Assembly (NCBI GenBank): GCA_902725215.1
Contig: CACUVI010000027.1
Location: 1 to 64,000 of the forward strand
Reading direction: 5' to 3'
Source: Rhodospirillaceae bacterium LM-1
Lineage (GTDB): Bacteria; Pseudomonadota; Alphaproteobacteria; Rhodospirillales; WMHbin7
Length of the DNA stretch: 64,000 bases
A program made the translations under genes and the position numbers. Shown piece by piece: positions 8,629 through 16,841 of the stretch; the first letter of the stretch is position 1, and the number at the start of each line of letters is the position of its first letter. The notes beneath the pieces were generated by a model, which worked only from the letters and a program-made list of their open reading frames with translations, was not told where the DNA came from and made no database searches.

Positions 8629-8933
8629 TCAAGCAAAGCGTGGTCGAGAAGATCGAGGCTCGATGTTTGGTCCAAGGTTTCTTGATAGATCAAGCGCCCC
8701 GGATGTTTGTCGATTTCCATCTCGTAATACAGGTAGCTGAAAACCTCGTCGGCTTTTTCATCGGCAACCGGCACGCTCAGCACATCCACTTCCTGGATCA
8801 CGTCGCGTCTGGCCGAAGCGCCGCGCCCGGAATAGGCGCTGGCCGAGGTGACGCCCAGCTTCTGCGCCAGGCTCTCGATCAGGTGCGAGGCCAAACCTCG
8901 CGGCACGACGCAGGTGATCAGCTTCGTTTCCAT
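8625..8933 (-). CDS. small P-II-like (GlnB-fold) protein
   Basis: A 102-residue cytoplasmic protein with a P-II-like beginning, LITCVVPRGLASHLIESLAQKLG, and a GRGASARR loop where P-II proteins start their T-loop. The usual T-loop tyrosine and the GDGKIF B-loop are missing, so it is not a classical GlnB/GlnK. It shares LITC-V-RG and GRG with the product of the next upstream gene (8935-9303), one base away, so the pair looks like an old duplication that has diverged. Placement last in a unit with the DUF1538 membrane protein suggests a regulatory subunit for that protein. Confidence 0.7.
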   Translation of the reverse strand: METKLITCVVPRGLASHLIESLAQKLGVTSASAYSGRGASARRDVIQEVDVLSVPVADEKADEVFSYLYYEMEIDKHPGRLIYQETLDQTSSLDLLDHALLD

Positions 8934-8934
8934 G

Positions 8935-9303
8935 TCAGCCGCGCTTTTCCAACTTTTTCAAGATGTCGTGCGGAATGTAGGTGGCGACCTTTTCAAGGCG
9001 CTTCATGAACATGATGCCCATGCCGGGCGTATCCAGATTGCCCGCCAGATACATGCGCTTGAACACGCGGTCGGCTTGCTCCAGGGACACCACGATGCTG
9101 ATGATTTCCTTTTCCACATTCACGGCGACCCCCAGCACGCCCAGGCGTTCGCGAACGCCCATGCCGCGCCCGAAATGAATGGTGGCCCCTTGCGCGCCCG
9201 CTTCCTGGGCTGCTTTGACGATGACGTCGGCATTGCCGCGCTGGACGATGCAGGTAATCAGCGCCACGTCGGTCAGAACGGTCAGTTCGCGGGTCTGGCT
9301 CAT
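8935..9303 (-). CDS. P-II-like regulatory protein beside DUF1538 gene
   Basis: A 122-residue P-II superfamily protein: LITCIVQRGNADVIVKAAQE forms the first strand and helix, then a GATIHFGRGMGVRERLGVLG segment with a short T-loop, and a C-terminal LAGNLDTPGMGIMFMKRLEK in place of the normal B- and C-loops. The uridylylated tyrosine of GlnB is not seen. The start at 9303 overlaps the stop of the DUF1538 gene (ATGA), which decides against the longer frame. In other P-II systems such proteins gate a neighbouring membrane transporter in response to nucleotides or metabolites. Confidence 0.8.
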   Translation of the reverse strand: MSQTRELTVLTDVALITCIVQRGNADVIVKAAQEAGAQGATIHFGRGMGVRERLGVLGVAVNVEKEIISIVVSLEQADRVFKRMYLAGNLDTPGMGIMFMKRLEKVATYIPHDILKKLEKRG

Positions 9304-11069
9304 GAAGACGCCTCGGCTTGAGAAACTTGTTCCTGCAGTTCGGCCTTGCGGCTCATATAGCGCACCCAAAGGCCGGATAGAAGAACGGTCAGGATGGGGC
9401 CGATCGAGGCCAGGGCCAGGATGCCGAAACCTTCGTTGGCTTTCACGGCGCCGCCAAGGCCGACCCCCATGGCCAGCACCAAGGGCACGGTGACCGGGCC
9501 GGTGGTGACGCCCGCCGAATCCCAGGCGATGTTGACGAATTCCTCATCCGAAACCAGGGTGAGAAGCAGGGCTGCGCCATAGGCCGGAATCAGTAGCCAG
9601 AACAGCGGCACGCCAGCCACGACCTTGAAGACGCCGATACCCACGCCCAGGGCGACGCCCGTCGAGACGGCGTACATCAGAAAGGATTTGCGAAAGGCGC
9701 CGTTGGTCAGATCCTCGACGGTCAGGCCCAGGGCGTTCAAGGCCGGTTCGGCCAAGGTGGCGCCAAAACCCAACAGGAAGGCGAAAGCCAAAGCGATGGC
9801 CAAACCGGTGACATATGGATAGAGCGGCGTGCCCGCCAAGCCGTCAAGGGCCGTGAAGGCGCTGGGAAGCAGTTCTCCCGATTGTCCGCCCAACTTTGCC
9901 AAGCCGTAGGACAGTCCCAGATTGAAGACGATCATGCCCAGCTGGCACAAGAGCAGGCCATAGAGGACGATGCCCCTGTCCTTCAACCCGTGGCGAAGCA
10001 CGCCCTTCAACAGCATGAAAAGGAAAAGAACCAAGGGCAGAATGGCTTGCAGCCCACCTCTGATTTCCAGCCAGGGGGTTGTCTCAAACCAGGAAGCAGG
10101 ACTGGCGGCTGACACCTGCGCGTTGGCCGCGATCAGGGCCATGACCTCGGCTTGCGAGTAGGATAGTTTCAAAATCAGCCCCAGCAGCAGGACGCCGGTG
10201 ACCGGAAAGATCGAAGCCAGGGTCACGATCCCGAATCCCGACAAGGACGTATCGCCCTTGCCCGCCGATGCCGCGATTCCGATGCCCAGCGCCAGCACCA
10301 AGGGCACGGTGACCGGCCCTGTGGTGACCCCGCCGCAATCCCAGGCTAGGCCGATCACCGTCGATAGATGTGGATCGTTAGCGCAATAAAGGGTTAGGGC
10401 CAGCGTGGGCAGCAGCGAAAGATACAAAAAGGGTTTCAAGCTCCAGCTATAGAGCAAGCGCATGGTGCCCGCCACGGCGGCCAAGCCGACGCCGCCGCCG
10501 ACCACCAACACCAGAGGCGTCGTCCACAGATTGAGAAGGGCGAAAAGATAGGGCGCTCGTTCGGGCGCCACCAGGGCGCCAACGGTTTGCAGGGCGCCGA
10601 TGGCCGGCTCGGCGAAGGTGACGCCGACACCCAGCGTGAAAGCCACGAAAAGAACGGCTGCCAGTCCCAACCGCCTGGGCAACTGGTCGCCGATGGCTTC
10701 GGCAAAAGGCATCAGGCCAAGCCGAAGCCCTTCCATGAACAGCATCAGTCCTAGAATCACCGCCATCATGCCCAGGATCACGATGGCCGCATCCATGACC
10801 GGCTGGCGCAGGACCAAAATCTGGAAGATGGCAAGATACAGGCCCAGCGGCAAAACTGCGCGCAATTGATAGACCAGCCTTGTGCCGACATAAGGGCCTA
10901 AAAGCCGCGAAATATCCTTGCCGCGCAGGGCAACGGGCGGGGCCTGACAGGGAAGATCATTGCCGCTGGCGTCGCGCTGGGGAACCGGGGTCAGAAGATT
11001 GTAGCTGACCTCATGTTCCTGGAGCGTCGCTTCGCGCAGAAAATCGCCATAGCGGATGTGGGAGGGCAT
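9300..11069 (-). CDS. DUF1538 integral membrane protein, internally duplicated
   Basis: About 589 residues with a soluble N-terminus of about 85 residues, then two homologous halves of several membrane helices. Each half carries the same signature, GVTTGPVTVPLVLA, near residues 245 and 515, preceded by WD-(S/C)-(A/G), and a following GFGI-ALASI-P segment. The repeat is visible at DNA level too. This is the DUF1538 family, presumed transporters of unknown substrate. The ATG at 11069 is used; the frame continues upstream with TTG/GTG candidates near 11130 after a good AAGGAGG, so a longer form of about 610 residues is possible. It overlaps the downstream P-II-like gene by four bases. Confidence 0.85.
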   Translation of the reverse strand: MPSHIRYGDFLREATLQEHEVSYNLLTPVPQRDASGNDLPCQAPPVALRGKDISRLLGPYVGTRLVYQLRAVLPLGLYLAIFQILVLRQPVMDAAIVILGMMAVILGLMLFMEGLRLGLMPFAEAIGDQLPRRLGLAAVLFVAFTLGVGVTFAEPAIGALQTVGALVAPERAPYLFALLNLWTTPLVLVVGGGVGLAAVAGTMRLLYSWSLKPFLYLSLLPTLALTLYCANDPHLSTVIGLAWDCGGVTTGPVTVPLVLALGIGIAASAGKGDTSLSGFGIVTLASIFPVTGVLLLGLILKLSYSQAEVMALIAANAQVSAASPASWFETTPWLEIRGGLQAILPLVLFLFMLLKGVLRHGLKDRGIVLYGLLLCQLGMIVFNLGLSYGLAKLGGQSGELLPSAFTALDGLAGTPLYPYVTGLAIALAFAFLLGFGATLAEPALNALGLTVEDLTNGAFRKSFLMYAVSTGVALGVGIGVFKVVAGVPLFWLLIPAYGAALLLTLVSDEEFVNIAWDSAGVTTGPVTVPLVLAMGVGLGGAVKANEGFGILALASIGPILTVLLSGLWVRYMSRKAELQEQVSQAEASS

Positions 11070-11209
11070 GTCTCTACCAAACTTGGACTGCGTTGGCGCG
11101 CATCGCGCGGGAGCGGTGGCGGCGGCCACCAAAGAGGCCCTTTCCTCCTTTATCTTTTCAGGCTTATGGCCTCTAGTCAGCAACAATCCTTATAAGTAAA
11201 CTAACGTAG

Positions 11210-12364
11210 ATGAATGAACGTATTCGCTGGCAAATCTGGAAAATACTCGAACAGGGGTCTTCCCTGTGGGGGCGCGTGTCGTCGTCCTTGTTGGTCTGCT
11301 TAATTCTGTCCAACGTTGGAGCGGAAGTGGTGACCACTTTGCCCAATCTGACGGCGGCTTGGCAGCGCGAACTGCATCTTTTCGATAGGGTGGCCGTTCT
11401 GATCTTCACCCTTGAATATCTGCTGCGGCTTTGGGTTTGCGTCGAAGATCCGAGAGAACGCTTTCATCATCATCCTGTGATGGGGCGGCTGCGTTACATG
11501 CTCACGCCCAAGGCCATTATTGATCTTTTGGCCATTTTGCCCTTGTTCTTGGGGCCGTTTCTGAATCCCGACGCCGTCCGATTCCTGCGTTTGGCTCGCT
11601 TGTTGAAACTGCTGCGCTATTCGGCTGCGTTGGATACGCTGGGCGACGTCGTCAAGTCCGAGCGTCGGGTCCTGATCTCGGCGGGAATCGTCATGCTGGT
11701 GCTGCTGGTGACCCAGTCGTCGATCATGTACTACATAGAGCGCGAGGCGCAGCCGCAGGCCTTTGGCAGCATTCCCGACGCCATGTGGTGGGGCGTGGTG
11801 ACGCTGGCTACGGTCGGTTATGGCGACGTGGTGCCGCACACGTCCCTGGGAAAATTGATGGGTGGCGTTTCCGCCGTGATGGGATTGTGCATGTTCGCCC
11901 TGCCCGCAGGCATTCTGGCCTCGGCCTTCTCGCAGGAAATGAAGAAGCGCGATTTCGTGATTACCTGGACGATGGTCGCCAAGGTGCCGCTGTTCAGCGG
12001 CCTCAACGCTTCGATTATCGCGGATATTGCGGGACTGTTCGCGCCCAAGGTGGCGGTGCCGGGCGAACGGCTGGTGCGCAAGGGCGATCCGGCGGACGCC
12101 ATGTTCCTGATCGTCTCGGGCGAGGTCGAGGTTGAGGTGGGCGATCAGTCCCGGCGCCTCAAAAGCGGCGATTTTTTCGGAGAAATCGCGCTGCTCGAGA
12201 AAACCACTCGCACGGCGACGGTGCGCGCCGTCTCGACCTGCCAGTTGCTCGTTCTCGAGGTCAATGATTTCGAGCGTCTTCTTGATTCGCATAACGGGCT
12301 GAAGGACGTCATTCGTCAGGTGGCCGCCCAGCGGCTGGCCGAAATAGGTCAATGCTCCAGCTAG
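11210..12364 (+). CDS. cyclic-nucleotide-gated K+ channel (MloK1-like)
   Basis: A 384-residue inner-membrane ion channel. Six membrane segments span about 25-250, with a poorly charged S4 (FLRLARLLKLLRYS), and the pore loop has the K+ selectivity filter TVGYGD. A C-terminal cyclic-nucleotide-binding domain follows (about 260-380), with the phosphate-binding cassette FFGEIALLEKTTRTATV including the cAMP-contacting arginine. Architecture equals Mesorhizobium MloK1 (about 355 residues). It is divergent from the DUF1538/P-II-like unit across 140 bases and convergent with the TPR gene, overlapping its stop. Confidence 0.92.
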   Translation: MNERIRWQIWKILEQGSSLWGRVSSSLLVCLILSNVGAEVVTTLPNLTAAWQRELHLFDRVAVLIFTLEYLLRLWVCVEDPRERFHHHPVMGRLRYMLTPKAIIDLLAILPLFLGPFLNPDAVRFLRLARLLKLLRYSAALDTLGDVVKSERRVLISAGIVMLVLLVTQSSIMYYIEREAQPQAFGSIPDAMWWGVVTLATVGYGDVVPHTSLGKLMGGVSAVMGLCMFALPAGILASAFSQEMKKRDFVITWTMVAKVPLFSGLNASIIADIAGLFAPKVAVPGERLVRKGDPADAMFLIVSGEVEVEVGDQSRRLKSGDFFGEIALLEKTTRTATVRAVSTCQLLVLEVNDFERLLDSHNGLKDVIRQVAAQRLAEIGQCSS

Positions 12365-13989
12365 CCGTTCCATGCCTTTAAAAGCGCCTCTTCCAGATTT
12401 TTCGCGAACAACGCCGCGTCGCAAACAGGCGAATCCAACAACTGCTGGCGTAAGCCCGCCCGGATCGTGTTCAGACGTTTGGGGTTTGAGACCAGATCGA
12501 GCGCCTTGACGATGTAATCGTCGGCGCTGGCGGCGATCCATTCCGTCTTGCCCAGGCTTGTCAGAAAACTGGCCGAATGGCGTCCGGCAATTGATGGATG
12601 CGGCCAGGTAACGACGGGAAGGCCCATCAACAGGGCTTCCAGCGTAATGATCGATCCCGACCAGGGAAAACTGTCCAGCGCCACATCCGCCTTGGCGTAG
12701 GCGCTCAGAACGTCTTGCGCCGTCATGGCGCCGATCAGTTCGACCTGATCGGCCTTGACGTCAACGGCACCCAGCCGTTCCAGAAAACGTTCCCGCACGC
12801 CGACATCGTCAAAGGCGTGGGCCTGCACGATCAGACGCGACCCTTTGGGCGCCGCTTCCATCAAGCGGCCCCACAGGGCCAGGACCTTGTCATTCAGCTT
12901 GGCCAACCGGTTGAAGCTGGCGAAGCTGGGGGTGCTACGCTCCAGCATGGGAAGCGGCGATACTGGCGGCAAGTCTTCGGGCGGGCTGAAACAGGCGAAG
13001 CTGTCCGGAAGGTAAAGCGGGGTTTCGGTCAGGGGCGGCAGGTTGTCCGGCGGCGCTTCGATCCGGTCGGTCAGGATGTAATTGATGGCGGGCATACCCA
13101 ACCCGTTCCAATAAGCGCATCCCCAGTGAATTTGCACCGGCGCGGGCCTTTGGGCCATCACGCCCAGCCGATGGCCGCGCGTATGCCCCGCCAGATCGAT
13201 CAGGATGTCGATGCCGTCGTTTGCAATTTTCTTGGCCACTTCTTGGTCGCTTAAGGCATCGATCTCGGTCCAGCCTTTCGACGCGGCCTGAAGGCGTTTT
13301 GCCGACTCGTCGCCGCTGGGTCCGTTGACATAGACATGCAGGGAAAAACGCTGGCGGTCGAGCCGCTCCAACCCCGCCAGCGCCAAGGCCCCCAAAGGAT
13401 GACGGCGCACATAGGCGCACAGCAGACCTATTCTGAGGGGGCCCTCCTGGCGGTGCTTCGGCGCGGTTCTTGCCCGGCAGGGAGGCGCGCAGGACATCGT
13501 GGCATCGAAAATCGCTTCAGGCCCCGCATCGGGCAAATAGTGCAGATTCATCAGGCGGCTGGATTTCGCCGGGGCAAAATCTGGGCTGAGCGACAAGGCT
13601 TGGTTGTAGGATTGCGCGGCTTCCTTGACCCGGCCCTGTTCCTGAAGACAATTGCCCAGATTGTGCCAGGCTTCGGCAAAGTGGGGGTGCAGCGCCAGAG
13701 CGCGCCGGTAGGCCGCTTCGCCCTCTGTGTAATGGCGGGCATGTTCAAGCGCCGTGCCCGCATTGAACCAAACCTGGGCGTGGCCGGGCATCAGGGCGCA
13801 GGCCAGACGGTGCTGGGCCAGCGCGGCGTGAAGATCGCGCTTTTGTTCCAGCAGCAAGGCCAGATTGGCATGCGCCGGGCCGAAGCCGTCAAGGGCCTGC
13901 AGGGCCGCCACGGCATCGTCGATCCGCCCCTGGTCGGCCAGCAGGTTGGCGTGGCTGAAACGGCTAAGTTCGTCCTGTCCTTCGCTCAT
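12361..13989 (-). CDS. TPR protein with OGT/SPINDLY-type glycosyltransferase domain
   Basis: A 542-residue cytoplasmic protein. Tetratricopeptide repeats fill about residues 10-160, including AEAWHNLGNCLQEQGRVKEA, and a GT41-like O-GlcNAc transferase region follows, with HTRGHRLGVMAQRPAPVQIH, NYILTDRIEAPP and the C-terminal sugar-nucleotide segment. Such proteins transfer sugars to Ser/Thr of proteins; bacterial members often modify flagellin or surface proteins. The ATG at 13989 is preferred over a GTG three codons earlier because of spacing from GGGGC. No flagellar genes are near, so the target is unknown. Confidence 0.85.
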   Translation of the reverse strand: MSEGQDELSRFSHANLLADQGRIDDAVAALQALDGFGPAHANLALLLEQKRDLHAALAQHRLACALMPGHAQVWFNAGTALEHARHYTEGEAAYRRALALHPHFAEAWHNLGNCLQEQGRVKEAAQSYNQALSLSPDFAPAKSSRLMNLHYLPDAGPEAIFDATMSCAPPCRARTAPKHRQEGPLRIGLLCAYVRRHPLGALALAGLERLDRQRFSLHVYVNGPSGDESAKRLQAASKGWTEIDALSDQEVAKKIANDGIDILIDLAGHTRGHRLGVMAQRPAPVQIHWGCAYWNGLGMPAINYILTDRIEAPPDNLPPLTETPLYLPDSFACFSPPEDLPPVSPLPMLERSTPSFASFNRLAKLNDKVLALWGRLMEAAPKGSRLIVQAHAFDDVGVRERFLERLGAVDVKADQVELIGAMTAQDVLSAYAKADVALDSFPWSGSIITLEALLMGLPVVTWPHPSIAGRHSASFLTSLGKTEWIAASADDYIVKALDLVSNPKRLNTIRAGLRQQLLDSPVCDAALFAKNLEEALLKAWNG

Positions 13990-14028
13990 GATTGTCACTT
14001 GCCCCGAATCTCGCTTATCTTGCCGTTC

Positions 14029-14514
14029 ATGCGTTCTTTTGTCCTGGCTTTTTTGATCCTGCTGGCGGCCTTTCCATCAAGGGCCGAACCCCAGTCCGTG
14101 CAAGATGCGTTGTCGGCGGTCAATGAGGTCAGGCGCGATCATGGATTGCCTTCCCTGCGTCTCGATTCTCAATTGGGCCGGGCGGCGCAGGATTTTGCCA
14201 GAGAGCTGGCCGATTGGGGCCAATTGTCGCATAAGGGGCCGAATGGCTCGAACCTGGACCAGCGGCTTGTACGGCAGGGTTATGCCTATCGGCTGGCGGC
14301 GGAAAATCTGGCTTCCGGCATGATCGGCCCCAGGCAGACCGTGGATCTGTGGCTGGAAAGTCCGGGGCATCGCGAAAACATGCTGCGTCCCGAATTGCGC
14401 GAGGCGGGCATTGGCGTGAGCCGGGCCTCCGACGGTCAAGCCTATTGGACGCTGGTGCTGGGGCGGCGCATGAACGACAGGGGCGAAGCGCCCGATCTCG
14501 ATCTAGGCCCCTAG
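14029..14514 (+). CDS. CAP/SCP-domain secreted protein
   Basis: A 161-residue exported protein of the cysteine-rich secretory/CAP family without the cysteines. The signal peptide is residues 1-19 (LAAFPSRAEP). The CAP domain shows VNEVRRDHGLPSLRLDSQL, HKGPNGSNLDQRL, AAENLASG and a late SPGHRENMLRPELREAGIG, holding the typical H and E cavity residues. Bacterial members occur in envelope and sporulation contexts; the molecular function is unsettled. The frame extends far upstream but only the ATG at 14029 begins the signal peptide. Its start is about 40 bases from the divergent TPR gene start. Confidence 0.88.
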   Translation: MRSFVLAFLILLAAFPSRAEPQSVQDALSAVNEVRRDHGLPSLRLDSQLGRAAQDFARELADWGQLSHKGPNGSNLDQRLVRQGYAYRLAAENLASGMIGPRQTVDLWLESPGHRENMLRPELREAGIGVSRASDGQAYWTLVLGRRMNDRGEAPDLDLGP

Positions 14515-14515
14515 T

Positions 14516-14830
14516 TCAATTAGCCGCCTTGGCGCGCCGATAGCCCAGGCCCATCATGCAATTGGCCACATAGCGATCAACGTCATAGCGGTTGCGGATG
14601 GCGTCGGTCTGGCGGGTGGGGCTGGTATTGCCCCCCGCCGGATCGCGATCCAGCATATCGTTGCGCCCGATCTGGCGGCCCAGATCCTCATCGGCTTGTT
14701 TGCGGCAGACCGACAGGTCGCGGCTGGTGTAGCTGCTGCCCCATTCGGGATGAATCCAGGCCTGCGAGGCGGGTTTGGCGGCGCAGGCGCTTAGAATCGG
14801 CAAGGCGAGAAAGACGGTCAGGCGTTTCAT
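14516..14830 (-). CDS. small lipoprotein, function unknown
   Basis: A 104-residue protein with a lipoprotein signal (MKRLTVFLALPILSAC, lipobox LSAC, Cys16). The mature part is short and charged, with two further cysteines in SVCRKQ and NCMMGLGY and a YRRAK ending. The C-terminal NCM-GLGY motif is common in small alphaproteobacterial lipoproteins of unknown role. It is last in a three-gene unit, its ATG overlapping the stop of the zincin gene by four bases. Confidence 0.75.
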   Translation of the reverse strand: MKRLTVFLALPILSACAAKPASQAWIHPEWGSSYTSRDLSVCRKQADEDLGRQIGRNDMLDRDPAGGNTSPTRQTDAIRNRYDVDRYVANCMMGLGYRRAKAAN

Positions 14831-15216
14831 GGGGTCATGTTCTCGATATGCTCCATGTCCTCGTCAGACAGGCCGATATGATGGCCGATTTCATGGATCA
14901 GGACATGGCGCAAGACCAGGGCCAGATCCTCACCGGTTTCGCACCAGTAATCCAGAATCGGACGGCGATAGAGCAAGATGCGGTTCACATCCGTCACCAC
15001 GCCGCCGGAATGTTCGTGTCCGATGTCGATGCCCTGATACAGGCCCAGAATGTCGAACGGGCTTTCCAACTCCATCTCTTCCTCGATCTCGGCTTCGGGG
15101 AAGTCGGCGACCAGAATGGCGACGCCCTGCAAGAAGCGATGCCATTCGGCGGGCAAATGCGCCAGTTCCTGGCGGGCCAGTTCTTCGATTTCGTCCAAGG
15201 TAGGGGGCGTTTTCAT
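14827..15216 (-). CDS. zincin-like metallopeptidase family protein
   Basis: A 129-residue soluble protein of the small metallopeptidase (Zincin_1) family. The zinc site is H108-E109-IG-H112 followed by H113-IG-LSD118, the HExxHxxGxxD form. An acidic stretch EAEIEEEMELE lies at 41-51. Substrates of this family are not known. The start at 15216 is chosen over 15246 because its ATG overlaps the stop of the deacetylase gene (ATGA) and begins the family-like N-terminus. It is in the middle of the deacetylase-zincin-lipoprotein unit. Confidence 0.85.
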   Translation of the reverse strand: MKTPPTLDEIEELARQELAHLPAEWHRFLQGVAILVADFPEAEIEEEMELESPFDILGLYQGIDIGHEHSGGVVTDVNRILLYRRPILDYWCETGEDLALVLRHVLIHEIGHHIGLSDEDMEHIENMTP

Positions 15217-16214
15217 TTCGCGATGATGACCTGATGGCCGAACCAACGCCAGCGATTGTTGGGAGCAGGGGCGGTGCAGCTGATCCGCCCGCGCCCAGGG
15301 CCAAAGGGCTTGGCCAGCTTCAGGACAACCCGTCTGCCCTCAATTTCCATCTTGATGGGCGCGCCATCGCCGGTAAAGCAGTTCAAACCGCGCGGCGGAT
15401 CGTCCTTCAAAGTCAGCACGAAGCTGGCGGGCGAGGGGCTGGGCGACGGGTCGGCTGGTTCGATGGCGGTCACGGCCAGGGGCAAGGTATCGACCGTGCG
15501 CTTGAAGCGCTCCAGATCGCCGTAATGTTCGTTCAGCGCGAAACGCGGGATGTAAAAGGGATTGCCGCCTGCATGCGCCACCCCGGAATGCTGGCCGAAG
15601 CCCACCTTGAATCCGGCCTTGCCCGCTTGGTCGATCACGCCTTGGCTGGCCTCGCCGTAAGGATAGGCCATCAGGCCGGGCGCAAAGCCCAACTCTTCCT
15701 TGAAGCGTTGCTGCGATTTATTGAATTCCTCCAAGACCTGTTCTGGCTTCATCTCGGCCATGTGCGGATGGGTGGCCGAATGATTGCCGATGGCCACGCC
15801 CGCCTTGACCATCTCGCGCATCTGCTCCCAGGACATGTACAGCTTCGAACCGCCATCGACATCCTTGGTGGTGACGAACAGCGTGAAGGGGAAGCCATAA
15901 GCCTTCAAGCGCGGCCAGGCTTCGCGATAGACCGAGAGATAAGCGTCGTCGATGGTGATGGCGACCGACTTTTCGGGCAGATCCTTGCCGCTGGCCAAAG
16001 CGTCGGCGATCTCGGCCAGGGACAGCACCCGATAGCCGCCTTCCTTCAGATGGCGAAGATGCGCCTCGAACTGTTCAAGGCGGATATTGGTGCTGGGAAT
16101 CGCGTTCTCGCCAAAGCGGTGATACATGACGATCACGGCATGGTCGGCGGCCTTGGCCGACAGCGGGCAGGCAAGCAGCAGGGCCGTCAGGGCCAGGAGG
16201 AGTTTGCGTTTCAT
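15213..16214 (-). CDS. exported polysaccharide deacetylase (NodB fold)
   Basis: A 333-residue exported enzyme expected to remove N-acetyl groups from a cell-surface polysaccharide. The signal peptide spans 1-22 (CPLSAKAAD). The NodB domain has YHRFGEN near the start, the catalytic ITIDDAY motif and the metal-binding HSATHPHM motif. A beta-rich C-terminal part of about 80 residues follows (VLTLKDDPPRGLNCF...), of unknown role. It heads the three-gene unit and is divergent from the nitroreductase gene across 42 bases, so both promoters must overlap. Confidence 0.9.
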   Translation of the reverse strand: MKRKLLLALTALLLACPLSAKAADHAVIVMYHRFGENAIPSTNIRLEQFEAHLRHLKEGGYRVLSLAEIADALASGKDLPEKSVAITIDDAYLSVYREAWPRLKAYGFPFTLFVTTKDVDGGSKLYMSWEQMREMVKAGVAIGNHSATHPHMAEMKPEQVLEEFNKSQQRFKEELGFAPGLMAYPYGEASQGVIDQAGKAGFKVGFGQHSGVAHAGGNPFYIPRFALNEHYGDLERFKRTVDTLPLAVTAIEPADPSPSPSPASFVLTLKDDPPRGLNCFTGDGAPIKMEIEGRRVVLKLAKPFGPGRGRISCTAPAPNNRWRWFGHQVIIAK

Positions 16215-16256
16215 GGCGACAATCTATAGCCTTTCGTCAGCGAAAGGAAAACTACC

Positions 16257-16841
16257 ATGACGCTTGATGCCGCCACGCTCGACATGCTGTTCCTGAATGC
16301 CCGCACGCATGCGCATTGGCAAGACAGGCCCGTCAGTGACGCAACGCTGCAAGAAGCCTGGGACCTGGCGAGGATGGCCCCCACGGCGGCCAACTGCCAG
16401 CCCTTGCGCTTGCTGTTCGTGAAAAGCGCCGAGGCCAAGGAGCGGCTGAAGCCCGCGCTGGCGCCGGGCAATGTCGAGAAAACCATGAAGGCGCCCGCGA
16501 CCGCCATCTGCGCCTTCGACCTCGATTTTCCAGAACTGCTGCCCCGCCTGTTTCCCCAAACCGACGCCAAAAGCTGGTTTGCGGGCAAGCCTGAGGCGAC
16601 CGAGGCTTCCGCGCGTCAAAGCGCCACCTTGCAGGCCGCCTATTTCCTGATCGCTTGCAGGACGCAGGGGCTTGATCTTGGCCCCATGGGCGGCTTCGAT
16701 GCGGGCAAGGTGGATGCCGCCTTCTTTCCCGATGGCCGCGTGAAATCCTTCCTTCTGATGAATATCGGCTATGGCGATTGCGCCAAGCTCCATCCGCGCA
16801 ATCCAAGGCTTGAGTTCGCCGAGGCCTGCAAAATTCTCTGA
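16257..16841 (+). CDS. nitroreductase-family NAD(P)H oxidoreductase (RutE-like)
   Basis: A 194-residue FMN-dependent enzyme of the nitroreductase fold, closest to the RutE/HadB branch (malonic semialdehyde reductase in pyrimidine breakdown). Marks are LFLNARTHAHWQDRPV at the N-terminus, the flavin-contacting MAPTAANCQPLRLLFV, and LGPMGGFDAGKVD near 140. No other rut genes are near, so the natural substrate is open. A good AAAGGAAAA site lies before the ATG. Confidence 0.82.
   Translation: MTLDAATLDMLFLNARTHAHWQDRPVSDATLQEAWDLARMAPTAANCQPLRLLFVKSAEAKERLKPALAPGNVEKTMKAPATAICAFDLDFPELLPRLFPQTDAKSWFAGKPEATEASARQSATLQAAYFLIACRTQGLDLGPMGGFDAGKVDAAFFPDGRVKSFLLMNIGYGDCAKLHPRNPRLEFAEACKIL

Noticed and set aside
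9465-10345. Two near-identical DNA segments about 800 bases apart
   Set aside because: They are the two internal repeats of the DUF1538 protein, not an inserted repeat element.
15234-16229. 331-codon open frame antisense to the deacetylase gene
   Set aside because: Covers the deacetylase on the other strand; the deacetylase has clear NodB motifs and a signal peptide.
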